Shown: positions 1-7,134 of the stretch, piece after piece
How the letters are laid out: each line of letters starts with the position of its first letter
Numbering within the stretch: the first letter of the stretch is position 1
Program-made: the position numbers and the translations under genes
From: Kiloniellales bacterium
Lineage (GTDB): Bacteria; Pseudomonadota; Alphaproteobacteria; Kiloniellales; JAKSDN01
Direction of reading: 5' to 3'
Length of the DNA stretch: 58,528 nucleotides
Assembly (NCBI GenBank): GCA_028280455.1
Contig: JANQLT010000240.1
Location: forward strand, 1-58,528
Notes under the pieces: model-generated
Told to the model about the DNA's origin: nothing
The model's database searches: none
Seen by the model: only the letters and a program-made list of their open reading frames with translations

Positions 1-141
1 TCAAGCTGCGGCTGCCGGCGGCGCTGCCCTTCATCTTCAACGCGCTCAAGATAAACTCGACCTTGGCCCTGATTGGGGCCATCGTGGCAGAGTTCTTCGG
101 CACGCCGATCGTCGGCATGGGCTTCCGGATCTCGACCGAGG
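1..141 (+). pseudogene. Inverted fragment of ABC permease C-terminal region
   Basis: Read from base 3 on the plus strand, this stretch encodes 46 residues of a binding-protein-dependent permease, including LPFIFNALKINSTLALIGAI and then EFFGTPIVGMGFRISTEVG. The same peptide up to EFFGTP is encoded on the minus strand by the neighbouring permease gene. After base 141 the plus frame runs into the reverse complement of the minus gene and becomes meaningless, stopping at 264-266. It is either the edge of a second, inverted permease copy or an assembly fold-back; no start codon or upstream part is in the window. The last 33 bases (109-141) encode residues that the minus-strand copy lacks. Confidence 0.6.
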
Positions 142-1096
142 TCGGCGTGCCGAAGAACTCTGCCACGATTGCCCCGATCAAGGCCAAGGTCGAATTGATC
201 TTGAGCGCGTTGAAGATGAAGGGCAGCGCCGCCGGCAGCCGCAGCTTGCTCAAGGTCGGCCAATAGCCGGCGGCATGGGAGCGCATCAGCCCCCGCTCCA
301 GCCCGCCGGCCCCCGCCAGTCCCGTCACCGTGTTCACCAGCATCGGAAAGAAGGTCATGATGACCACCACGGCGGCCTTGGACTGCCAGTCGAAGCCGAA
401 CCACATGACCATGATCGGCGCGATGCCGACGATCGGCAGGGCGCTGACCAGGTTGCCGAGAGGCAGCAGCCCGCGCTGCAGGAAGGGCACCCGGTCGACC
501 AGGATCGAGACCAGGAAGCCGGCGCCGCAGCCGATCACGTAGCCGGCCAGCACCGCCTTGAGGAAGGTCTGCTGGAAGTCGGCCCAGAGGATGTCGAGCG
601 AGCTCGCGAAGCGCTCGGCGACCAGGCTGGGCGACGGCAGCAGCACCTGGGGCACGCCGAAGCCGACCGTCGCCGCCTCCCAGAGGTAGAGCAGCCAGAG
701 CCCGAAGGCGGTCGGCACCAGCAGCCCGACCAGGCGCTCGCGCCGCGCATCCAGGCTGCGGTAGGCGGCCATCAGGTCGATGCCGCGCCAGGCGGCCGCC
801 CAGAGCCCGAAGACGAAGAGCCAGAAGCCGAGGCCGGCCTGGCCGGCCAGGGGGCCGTGGAGCTGCTGCAGGCTGACCGCGCAGCCGAAGACCACGGCGC
901 CGATCAGCAGCGTGCCGGCCATCGGGACGCGCTGCGCCGCCGCGACGCCGGCGCCTATCAGGGCCAGAAAGGCAAGCGCCACCAAGGGCTGGCCGAGCCA
1001 GCCAAGGCCCTGCTCGGCGCCGGCGAAAGCGACCAGCACGGCGGCCAGCGCGAAGCCGGCCGCGGCGACGCCCCAATAGTCGAGCCCGCGGCTCAC
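1..1096 (-). CDS. ABC transporter permease (SsuC/TauC-like), 3' end disrupted
   Basis: Inner-membrane permease of a nitrate/taurine/NMT1-type importer. The gene starts at GTG (1096-1094), overlapping the stop of the upstream permease by four bases (GTGA). The product has several hydrophobic segments, including AAAGFALAAVLVAFAG and LVGLLVPTAFGLWLLYLW. The usual core follows: LPSPSLVAERF, the cytoplasmic EAA-like loop around HAAGYWPTLSKLRLPAALPF, and STLALIGAIVAEFFGTP. Authentic sequence ends at base 142. From there to base 1 the frame stays open but reads the reverse complement of its own 3' region (TSVEIRKPMPTIG and onward), so the true C-terminus is not in the window. Its operon partners are a second permease, an ATPase and two amide hydrolases, which suggests import of a pyrimidine or a pyrimidine breakdown intermediate. 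The substrate is inferred. Confidence 0.8.
   Translation of the reverse strand, partial: MSRGLDYWGVAAAGFALAAVLVAFAGAEQGLGWLGQPLVALAFLALIGAGVAAAQRVPMAGTLLIGAVVFGCAVSLQQLHGPLAGQAGLGFWLFVFGLWAAAWRGIDLMAAYRSLDARRERLVGLLVPTAFGLWLLYLWEAATVGFGVPQVLLPSPSLVAERFASSLDILWADFQQTFLKAVLAGYVIGCGAGFLVSILVDRVPFLQRGLLPLGNLVSALPIVGIAPIMVMWFGFDWQSKAAVVVIMTFFPMLVNTVTGLAGAGGLERGLMRSHAAGYWPTLSKLRLPAALPFIFNALKINSTLALIGAIVAEFFGTPTSVEIRKPMPTIGVPKNSATMAPIRAKVEFILSALKMKGSAAGSRSL
3..247. repeat. Large inverted repeat (fold-back) at window edge
   Basis: Bases 3-108 pair with 142-247 as reverse complements around a 33-base centre. By eye I count five mismatches in 106 positions (left-arm bases 53, 56, 69, 74 and 80). Every mismatch is silent in the permease reading frame (for example ATA/ATC Ile, AAC/AAT Asn, CTG/TTG Leu, GCC/GCA Ala). 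Silent-only differences point to two real alleles or copies of one gene rather than random sequencing error. Confidence 0.85.
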
Positions 1097-2016
1097 CGCC
1101 GCAACCCCATGCGGCGCAGCACCAGGCGCTCGCCGACCCCGACCAGCGCGACCATGCAGGCCGCCAGGATCGCCGCGGTGATCAGCGCCGACCAGATCTG
1201 GATGGTCTGGCCGTAGTAGGAGCCCGCCAGCAACCGCGCACCCAATCCGGCCTGGGCGCCGGTCGGCAGCTCGCCGACGATGGCGCCGACCAGGCTGATG
1301 GCGATCGCCACCTTCAGGCTGGCGAAGAGGAAGGGCATGGACGAGGGCCAGCGCAGCTTCCAGAAGGTCTGCCAGCCCGAGGCGCAGTAGGTCCGCATCA
1401 GGTCGAGCTGCAGCGGGTCGGGCGAGCGCAGGCCCTTCACCATGCCGATGGTCACCGGAAAGAAGCAGAGATAGGTCGAGATGATCGCCTTGGGCACCAG
1501 GCCCTTGAGGCCGATGGCGCCGAGCACGACGACGATCATCGGCGCGATGGCCAGGATCGGGATGGTCTGCGAGGAGATCACCCAGGGCATCAGGCTCTTG
1601 TCGAGCGTGCGCAGGTGGACGATGCCGGTCGCCAGCAGGACGCCCAGGGCCGTGCCGATGGCGAAGCCGAGCAGGGTCGAGGAGAGCGTTACCCAGCTAT
1701 GGTGCACGAGGCTGCGCTTGGAGGTGATCCGGGTGTCGATGATGGTCTTCTTCATCTCGGCCAGGATCTGGTGCGGCGCCGGCAGCAGCGGCCGCTCCTG
1801 GGCGAGGGTCGCGCGCACCAGGTCGGCCCGGCTCCACGCGACCCCCTGGCGCTCGAAGGCGTCGATCTGCAGCGGCGTGTTGAGCCAGATGGCGCCGAGG
1901 TACCAAAGCACGATGACCACCGCCGAGACCACGGCGATCGGCAGCGCCCGGCCGGCCACCAGGCGCGCCCAGAGGCCGCTGCTGCCGGCCGGTGCGGACA
2001 GGACGTCAGTCGTCAT
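1093..2016 (-). CDS. ABC transporter permease (SsuC/TauC-like)
   Basis: A 307-residue inner-membrane permease. An N-terminal membrane segment (about residues 26-46) is followed by a periplasmic stretch and about five more hydrophobic helices. The EAA-type loop that contacts the ATPase is around residues 213-235 (CASGWQTFWKLRWPSSMPFL). Length and layout fit the binding-protein-dependent permeases of the nitrate/sulfonate/taurine and pyrimidine-precursor importers. The start at 2016 overlaps the ATPase gene by 11 bases, and the stop overlaps the GTG of the second permease, so translation is coupled. Two different permeases imply a heterodimeric channel. No substrate-binding protein is visible; it would be expected beyond the left edge. 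Confidence 0.9.
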   Translation of the reverse strand: MTTDVLSAPAGSSGLWARLVAGRALPIAVVSAVVIVLWYLGAIWLNTPLQIDAFERQGVAWSRADLVRATLAQERPLLPAPHQILAEMKKTIIDTRITSKRSLVHHSWVTLSSTLLGFAIGTALGVLLATGIVHLRTLDKSLMPWVISSQTIPILAIAPMIVVVLGAIGLKGLVPKAIISTYLCFFPVTIGMVKGLRSPDPLQLDLMRTYCASGWQTFWKLRWPSSMPFLFASLKVAIAISLVGAIVGELPTGAQAGLGARLLAGSYYGQTIQIWSALITAAILAACMVALVGVGERLVLRRMGLRR

Positions 2017-2887
2017 AGCTGTGCCCGGCGCGCAGGCCTTCGCGCACCCGATGGGCGACCTCGAGGAAATCCGCGGTCTCGCGGAAATCCAGGTCGCGGT
2101 CGGTCGGGAAGTCGGTCTCGATGACGTCGATGATGCGCCCGGGCCGCGGCGACATGACGACGATCCGGTTCGACAGGAAGACCGCCTCGGGGATCGAGTG
2201 GGTGACGAAGATCACCGTCTTGCCGGTCTTGGCCCAGAGCCGCAGGAGCTGCTCGTTCAGGTGGTCGCGGACGATCTCGTCGAGCGCCCCGAAGGGCTCG
2301 TCCATCAGCAGCAGGTTCGGCTCGAAGCAGAGCGCGCGGGCGATCGAGACCCGCTGCTGCATGCCGCCGGAGAGCTGCCAGGGGAACTTCTTCTCGAAGC
2401 CGGCCAGGTTGACCAGCTCCAGGTGGCTGCGCACCTTCTCGCGCCGCTCGGCGGCCGGCACGCCCATGATCTCCAGGGGCAGCGCCACGTTACGCTCGAT
2501 GTTGCGCCAGGGATAGAGCGCCGGGGCCTGGAAGACGTAGCCGTAGTCCCGGTTCAGCCGCGCCTCGTGGGGCGAGACGCCGTTGACGGTGATGCGGCCC
2601 TCGCTCGGCTGCTCCAGGTCGGCGATGACCCGCAGCATGGTGGTCTTGCCGCAGCCGGAAGGGCCGATGAAGGAGACGAAGTCGCCGCGCTCGACGTCGA
2701 GGTCGACGTCGGAGAGCGCGTAGACCGGGCCGTCGGCGGTCTCGAAGGTGAGCGAGAGCGAGCGCGCCTCGACCACCCGCGGGCGCGTCGCGCCCTCCGG
2801 TGCGGCCGCCCAGTCCGGCGATTCCCGATCCGGTGACTCCCGATCCGGTGACTCCTGGGGCGCGAGACCCTTGCCGTCAGGCGCCAT
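2006..2887 (-). CDS. ABC transporter ATP-binding protein (SsuB/TauB-like)
   Basis: A 293-residue cytoplasmic ATPase that energises the two permeases downstream. It shows Walker A GPSGCGKTT, the signature LSGGMQQRVSIARAL, Walker B LLLMDEPFGALD and the switch histidine in FVTHSIPEA. The length is about 30 residues more than the family core because of an N-terminal extension holding a tandem ESPDR/ESPDR/ESPDW repeat, encoded by a 15-base DNA repeat at 2823-2852. The start at 2887 lies 11 bases inside the preceding hydrolase gene. A later start that would remove the extension is possible, but the overlap with the upstream gene supports the long form. Confidence 0.92.
   Translation of the reverse strand: MAPDGKGLAPQESPDRESPDRESPDWAAAPEGATRPRVVEARSLSLTFETADGPVYALSDVDLDVERGDFVSFIGPSGCGKTTMLRVIADLEQPSEGRITVNGVSPHEARLNRDYGYVFQAPALYPWRNIERNVALPLEIMGVPAAERREKVRSHLELVNLAGFEKKFPWQLSGGMQQRVSIARALCFEPNLLLMDEPFGALDEIVRDHLNEQLLRLWAKTGKTVIFVTHSIPEAVFLSNRIVVMSPRPGRIIDVIETDFPTDRDLDFRETADFLEVAHRVREGLRAGHSYDD
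2823..2852. repeat. In-frame 15-bp tandem repeat
   Basis: TCCCGATCCGGTGAC occurs twice in perfect tandem (2823-2837 and 2838-2852), with a degenerate third unit to the left near 2812. It lies in the N-terminal extension of the ATPase gene and encodes the repeated ESPDR units. Copy-number change would keep the frame. Confidence 0.85.
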
Positions 2888-4124
2888 AGCCCGCCTTTTC
2901 CACCATGGCCTGGAGCAGCACCTGGCCGCCGGCGGTGATCCACTCCGGCTTGGCGTCCTCGACCTCGTTGTGGCTGATGCCGTCGATGCAGGGCACGAAG
3001 ATCATCGAGGTCGGGCCGGCCTTGGCGATGTAGCAGGCGTCGTGGCCGGCCCCCGAGACCATGTCGCGCAGGGCATAGCCGTTGTTCTCGGCGGCCTGGC
3101 GCACGGCGGCGATGCAGCCGTCGTCGAAGTGCACCGGCGGGCTGTACCAGATCTGCTCGAGCTCGACCTCCAGGCCGATGTCCGCGGCGATCTTGTCGAG
3201 GCCGGCGCGCATGGCCTTGTCCATGCCGGCCAGCACCTCGGCGTCGGGATGGCGGAAGTCGATGGTCAGGAAGACCCGGCCCGGGATGACGTTGCGCGAG
3301 TTCGGGTGCACCTCGAGCATGCCGACCGTGGCGCAGGCGTAAGGCGCGTTGTCGAGGCCGGTCTTGTTGACCAGCTCGACGACCCGCGCCGCGCCGACCA
3401 GGGCATCGCGGCGCCGGTCCATCGGCGTCGGCCCGGCGTGGGATTCCATGCCGGTCAGGGTCAGCTCGTACCAGCGCTGCCCCTGGGCGTCGGTGACCAC
3501 GCCGATCGGCTTGTCCTCGGCCTCGAGGATCGGGCCCTGCTCGATATGCGCCTCGAAGTAGGCGTGGATCTCGCGGCCGCCGACCTCCTCGCTCCCGGCA
3601 TAGCCGATCCGCTCCAGCTCCTCGCCCATGGTCTTGCCGTCGCTGTCGGCGCGCGACAAGCCGTACTCCAGGTCGAAGACCCCGGCGTAGACGCCCGAGG
3701 CGACCATGGCCGGGGCGAAGCGCGAGCCCTCCTCGTTGGTCCAGACCGCGACCTCGACGGGATGCTCGGTCTCGATGCCGAGGTCGTTCAGCGAGCGCAC
3801 CACCTCGAGCCCGGCCAGCACGCCGAAGACGCCGTCGAAGCGCCCGCCGGTCGGCTGGGTGTCGAGATGGCTGCCGGTGATCACCGGCGGCTTTGAGTCG
3901 TCGCGGCCGGCGCGGCGGGCGAAGATGTTGCCCATCTTGTCGACCTTGATCGTGCAGCCCGCCTCCTCGCACCAGCGCACGAAGAGGTTGCGGCCCTGCT
4001 TGTCCAGGTCGGTCAGCGCCAGGCGGCAGCAGCCGCCCTTCTCGGTGGCGCCGATCTTGGCCATCTCCATCAGGCTGTCCCAAAGGCGCTGGCCGTCGAT
4101 CGAGAGGTTCTTGATGTCGGTCAT
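2877..4124 (-). CDS. M20-family N-carbamoyl-amino acid hydrolase / beta-ureidopropionase-like
   Basis: A 415-residue cytoplasmic metal-dependent amidohydrolase of the HyuC/AmaB/allantoate amidohydrolase group. Metal-site residues are visible: His86 and Asp88 in GSHLDTQ, Asp97 in GGRFDG, and the Glu131-Glu132 pair in WTNEEGSRFAPAM. The dimerisation and substrate region contains SHAGPTPMDRRRDAL, and SGAGHDA lies near the C-terminus. Family members remove the carbamoyl group from N-carbamoyl amino acids, including N-carbamoyl-beta-alanine. Between a nitrilase-fold amidase (54 bases upstream) and an ABC importer, and next to rutR, the likely role is the last step of reductive pyrimidine breakdown or a related ureido compound. 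Exact substrate cannot be fixed from sequence. Confidence 0.88.
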   Translation of the reverse strand: MTDIKNLSIDGQRLWDSLMEMAKIGATEKGGCCRLALTDLDKQGRNLFVRWCEEAGCTIKVDKMGNIFARRAGRDDSKPPVITGSHLDTQPTGGRFDGVFGVLAGLEVVRSLNDLGIETEHPVEVAVWTNEEGSRFAPAMVASGVYAGVFDLEYGLSRADSDGKTMGEELERIGYAGSEEVGGREIHAYFEAHIEQGPILEAEDKPIGVVTDAQGQRWYELTLTGMESHAGPTPMDRRRDALVGAARVVELVNKTGLDNAPYACATVGMLEVHPNSRNVIPGRVFLTIDFRHPDAEVLAGMDKAMRAGLDKIAADIGLEVELEQIWYSPPVHFDDGCIAAVRQAAENNGYALRDMVSGAGHDACYIAKAGPTSMIFVPCIDGISHNEVEDAKPEWITAGGQVLLQAMVEKAGYGA

Positions 4125-4178
4125 GGGTCCGGCTCGCTCCTGATCTCAGTGTCTCGTGGCGTCTCGCCACGGCAGGTT

Positions 4179-5045
4179 TCAGTTCAAGTCCGTCAGCGAG
4201 GCGTAGGTCTCGGGCCTGCGGTCGCGGAAGAACTGCCAGGTGTTGCGGACCTCCTGCACCTTGTCGAGATCCATGTCGTGGACGATCAGCTCGTCCTTGT
4301 CGCGGCTTGCCACCACCTCGAGCTGGCCGCGCGGATCGCAGAAGTAGCTCTGGCCGTAGAACTCGCCGATGTTCCAGGGCGCCTCGCTGCCGACCCGGTT
4401 GATGGCGCCGATGAAGACGCCGTTGGCGACGGCCGCCGCCGGCTGCTCCAGCTTCCAGAGGTACTCGGAGAGGCCGGCCACCGTGGCCGAGGGATTGACG
4501 ATGTATTCCGCCCCGGCCAGCGCCAAGGCCCGCCAGCCCTCGGGGAAGTGGCGGTCGTAGCAGATGTAGACGCCGAGCTTGCAGAAGGCGGTGTCGAAGA
4601 CCGGCCAGTGCGAGGCGCCGGGCTTGAAGAAGAACTTCTCCCAGAAACCGGCGACCTGCGGGATGTGGGACTTGCGGTACTTGCCGAGGTAGCTGCCGTC
4701 GGCGTCGATCACGGCGGCGGTGTTGTAGTAGACGCCGGTCATCTCCTCTTCGTAGATCGGCACCACGATGACCATGCCGTGCTTCTTGGCATAGTCCTGC
4801 ATCAGCTTGACCGTCGGGCCGTCCGGGATCGGCTCGGCGGCGGCGTACCACTTGGCGTCCTGGCTCGGGCAGAAGTAGGGCTGGGTGAAGACCTCCTGGA
4901 AGCAGAGCACCTGCACGCCCTGCCCGCCCGCCTCGTCGATCAGCGGGATGTGGGCCTCGAGCATCTTGTCGCGGATCTCAGCCGGGCTCATGCCCGTGTC
5001 GCCCTTCAGACTCATCTGGATGAGTCCGCCCCGCAGCTTGGCCAT
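4179..5045 (-). CDS. Nitrilase-superfamily N-carbamoyl hydrolase (beta-ureidopropionase-like)
   Basis: A 288-residue carbon-nitrogen hydrolase with the full Glu-Lys-Cys triad: Glu51 in CFQEVF, Lys125 in YRKSHIP and Cys162 in ICYDRHFPEG. The N-terminal GLIQMSL and the FFFKPG segment resemble beta-ureidopropionase and N-carbamoylputrescine amidase. A good ribosome site (AAGGGAG) precedes the ATG at 5045. It is the first gene of a minus-strand operon with the M20 hydrolase and ABC importer, divergent from rutR, and a RutR-like operator lies between. The expected reaction is N-carbamoyl-beta-alanine (or the 2-methyl form from thymine) to beta-amino acid, CO2 and ammonia. N-carbamoylputrescine is the main alternative substrate. 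Confidence 0.88.
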   Translation of the reverse strand: MAKLRGGLIQMSLKGDTGMSPAEIRDKMLEAHIPLIDEAGGQGVQVLCFQEVFTQPYFCPSQDAKWYAAAEPIPDGPTVKLMQDYAKKHGMVIVVPIYEEEMTGVYYNTAAVIDADGSYLGKYRKSHIPQVAGFWEKFFFKPGASHWPVFDTAFCKLGVYICYDRHFPEGWRALALAGAEYIVNPSATVAGLSEYLWKLEQPAAAVANGVFIGAINRVGSEAPWNIGEFYGQSYFCDPRGQLEVVASRDKDELIVHDMDLDKVQEVRNTWQFFRDRRPETYASLTDLN

Positions 5046-5377
5046 GGCGCGCGTCTCCCTTTCCGCGGGAGCACCGCGGAGCCCGGTCGCCAGGTTTGGG
5101 ATCGCGACGGCTTCGACGACGGGCCCCGCGCCGCTTCGCGCGGACAGGCCTCAGCCGCCGATGTCGCTCTTCGCGCCCGCTTGCCCGGTCTCCTCAGCGT
5201 CCCTGTCAGCGCGGCCCCCGGTCGCCCCGGCAAGCCCGCGTCTTTTGTCCCGCGCGGGTCGGCCGGCCGAAATGCCGCTTGATCCGGACCGAATGGTCGG
5301 ACTAGATTCAGCGAAATTTTTACCAAATGGTCAAGAAATAACTCACATTCCTGGGAGGGAATAGAGGTCGAAACGCG
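5046..5377. promoter_or_regulatory. Divergent control region between amidase operon and rutR
   Basis: This 332-base stretch has no convincing gene. It is GC-rich on the amidase side and becomes AT-rich from about 5300, where a RutR-like operator sits about 44 bases before the rutR start. Promoters for both directions are expected here, but I could not assign -35/-10 boxes with confidence. Confidence 0.55.
5319..5334. promoter_or_regulatory. RutR-like operator (rutR/amidase divergent region)
   Basis: The 16-mer TTTACCAAATGGTCAA matches the known RutR palindrome TTGACCANNTGGTCAA at all defined positions but one (T for G at position 3). It is placed for autoregulation of rutR and control of the amidase operon. 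Function is inferred from the match plus the adjacent RutR-like gene. Confidence 0.78.
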
Positions 5378-6040
5378 ATGGAGCGCGTGAAGGAGCCCTG
5401 TGCCCCGGCCGAGCCCGAGGCCCCGGCCGAATCCGGCAAGACCCGGATCCAGGCCCGCAACGAGGCGCGGATCCTGGACGCGGCCCAGGAGGTCTTCGCC
5501 GAGCGCGGCTTCCGCGGCGCCACGGTCGACGCCATCGCCGCCAAGGCCGGCATGTCCAAGCCGAACCTGCACTACTACTTCAAGCGCAAGTCGGACCTCT
5601 ACGTCGCGGTGCTGCGCCGCACCCTCGACATCTGGCTCGAACCCTTCGCCGAGCTCGACCCCGAGGGCGACCCCGAGATCGAGCTGCGCCGCTACATCGC
5701 CCGCAAGCTCGATATGTCCCGGCTCTATCCCGACGCCTCTCGGGTCTTCGCCAACGAGATGCTGCAGGGCGCGCCGCAGCTCCGCGGCTACCTGGCCGGC
5801 GAGCTGCGCGAGCTGGTCGACCGCAAGGCCGAGGTGATCCGCCACTGGATCGCCCGGGGCGTGCTGAGCGAGATCGACCCGCACCACTTGGTCTTCCTGA
5901 TCTGGGCCGCGACCCAGCACTACGCCGACTTCGACCCCCAGGTCCGCGCCGTGCTCGGCAAGCGCAAGCTCGGCGAGCAGGACTTCGCCGACATCGAAGA
6001 GTCGCTCTGCCGGATCATCTTTAGGGGGCTGCTGCCCTAG
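5378..6040 (+). CDS. rutR: TetR-family regulator, RutR-like (pyrimidine-responsive)
   Basis: A 220-residue TetR-type repressor. The N-terminal helix-turn-helix covers about residues 32-75, with ATVDAIAAKAGMSKPNLHYY as its core. The C-terminal ligand domain contains FLIWAATQHYADFDPQVRAV, closely like the uracil/thymine pocket region of E. coli RutR. RutR releases DNA when it binds uracil or thymine and controls pyrimidine breakdown. Two RutR-type operators in this window, one just upstream and one before preT, fit this assignment. The ATG at 5378 follows a purine-rich AGAGGT site. The N-terminus carries about 20 extra proline/glutamate-rich residues ahead of the DNA-binding domain. Confidence 0.92.
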   Translation: MERVKEPCAPAEPEAPAESGKTRIQARNEARILDAAQEVFAERGFRGATVDAIAAKAGMSKPNLHYYFKRKSDLYVAVLRRTLDIWLEPFAELDPEGDPEIELRRYIARKLDMSRLYPDASRVFANEMLQGAPQLRGYLAGELRELVDRKAEVIRHWIARGVLSEIDPHHLVFLIWAATQHYADFDPQVRAVLGKRKLGEQDFADIEESLCRIIFRGLLP

Positions 6041-6156
6041 GCAGATGGTCTGCCGACCTGGAGGAACGGAAAGCAAACGCAAGAAGATTTCAGAAATTGC
6101 GCTTGGCGGACAATCATCGCAACAAAGGAATCTGTAACTCGTGCTACATTCTTAGA

Positions 6157-6729
6157 ATGCGCGATTCCTCAACAAAACACCCAAGTGGCAACGATCGCCC
6201 ACGATACACGCCGCAAATGGCGAAGGCCGTCGAGACGATACTCTGGCTGGCCAACAGCCACCGCAATATCGATGTATATCACCTGGTGAAAGCCACGTAC
6301 TTCGCCGACAAGATGCATGTCAGAGAGTATGGCAGGCCTATCGTTGGCGACGAGTACGAAGCGGCAATGTTCGGGCCGCTACCGAAAGTGATTTATGGCC
6401 TGCTACGCTTTCAGCCAATAGAGGTTCTGGCAGCAAGCAGCAATGGTCAGTTGCCCTTTCAAGTTACAAAGGCATTCGCGGTCATACCGTCGCGCGACGC
6501 GAATCTTCGGCATCTGTCCGAGAGTGACCTAGAAGCTCTACGCCATGGTTTGGACGTCGTTCACGATAAGTCGTTTGACCAGCTCGTGAGCTTAACACAT
6601 GAGGACCCAGCCTATCTCAGGGCTGGGGGTGGCGCTATCGACTACCGAGATTTCTTCGATGATGATGACCCGGAGCGCGATTCCAAAGCGGAGGATCTGA
6701 GCGAAATCGCTCGCTACGCGGTGCTCTGA
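6157..6729 (+). CDS. Panacea (SocA-like) domain antitoxin, PanA-like
   Basis: About 190 residues with the SocA/GepA-type Panacea fold: ILWLANSHRNIDVYHLVKAT, then YFADKMHVREYGRPIVGDEY and MFGPLPKVIYGLL. Panacea proteins neutralise varied toxins encoded beside them. A small protein gene follows after three bases, the usual antitoxin-toxin layout. I chose the ATG at 6157; the frame is open to 6097 and another ATG lies at 6217, and no strong ribosome site decides between them. Base composition is clearly less GC-rich than the flanking pyrimidine genes, which suggests acquisition by transfer. Confidence 0.75.
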   Translation: MRDSSTKHPSGNDRPRYTPQMAKAVETILWLANSHRNIDVYHLVKATYFADKMHVREYGRPIVGDEYEAAMFGPLPKVIYGLLRFQPIEVLAASSNGQLPFQVTKAFAVIPSRDANLRHLSESDLEALRHGLDVVHDKSFDQLVSLTHEDPAYLRAGGGAIDYRDFFDDDDPERDSKAEDLSEIARYAVL

Positions 6730-6732
6730 CAC

Positions 6733-7104
6733 ATGGCGCTTCTTCCTGGCGATGTGATCCTGGTTTGGGACCGCGAAACCCACCCACCGAAACACAAGCT
6801 GCTGATCTGCGTCGACCGAGAGAAGCAGCACTTTCTCCGGATCAACTCGAAGCCCCATTGGCAGCCGAACCACTTGTTGCTTGCTGCTGAATCCAGCTTC
6901 CTGGAGCATGACAGTTATGTAGAGCTGCGTCAGTTCGTGCGCCCTTATGCTTACGAGATCAATCAAGCTGACCACAAGGGGCGGCTGTCGGCCGAGCAAG
7001 CTGCGTCGTTGGCGCAGGCCGCTCAAGAAGCAAGAACACTATCCCAGGAGCACAAAGACCTAGTCGTGGATCGTCTTGGCTCGATCCGGTCTACCGACTG
7101 TTGA
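6733..7104 (+). CDS. Putative toxin of Panacea pair (PanT-like)
   Basis: A 123-residue soluble protein starting MALLPGDVILVWDRETHPPK. It begins three bases after the Panacea gene and shares its lower GC content. The N-terminal GDVILVWD and KHKLLICVD strands look like the SH3-like barrel start of MazF/PemK-type RNases, but I see no decisive catalytic motif, so this is only a suggestion. The C-terminal 45 residues are helical and charged. Its position makes toxin the most economical guess. It ends about 30 bases from the convergent DMT transporter gene. Confidence 0.6.
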   Translation: MALLPGDVILVWDRETHPPKHKLLICVDREKQHFLRINSKPHWQPNHLLLAAESSFLEHDSYVELRQFVRPYAYEINQADHKGRLSAEQAASLAQAAQEARTLSQEHKDLVVDRLGSIRSTDC

Positions 7105-7134
7105 ATAGCGCTCGCGCTGCCGGACCGAGCGGTT

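Noticed and set aside
1093..2887. Assignment of the SsuBC-like importer to taurine or sulfonate uptake
   Set aside because: The subunits look similar across this family, no sulfonate enzymes are nearby, and the operon carries two carbamoyl hydrolases beside rutR.
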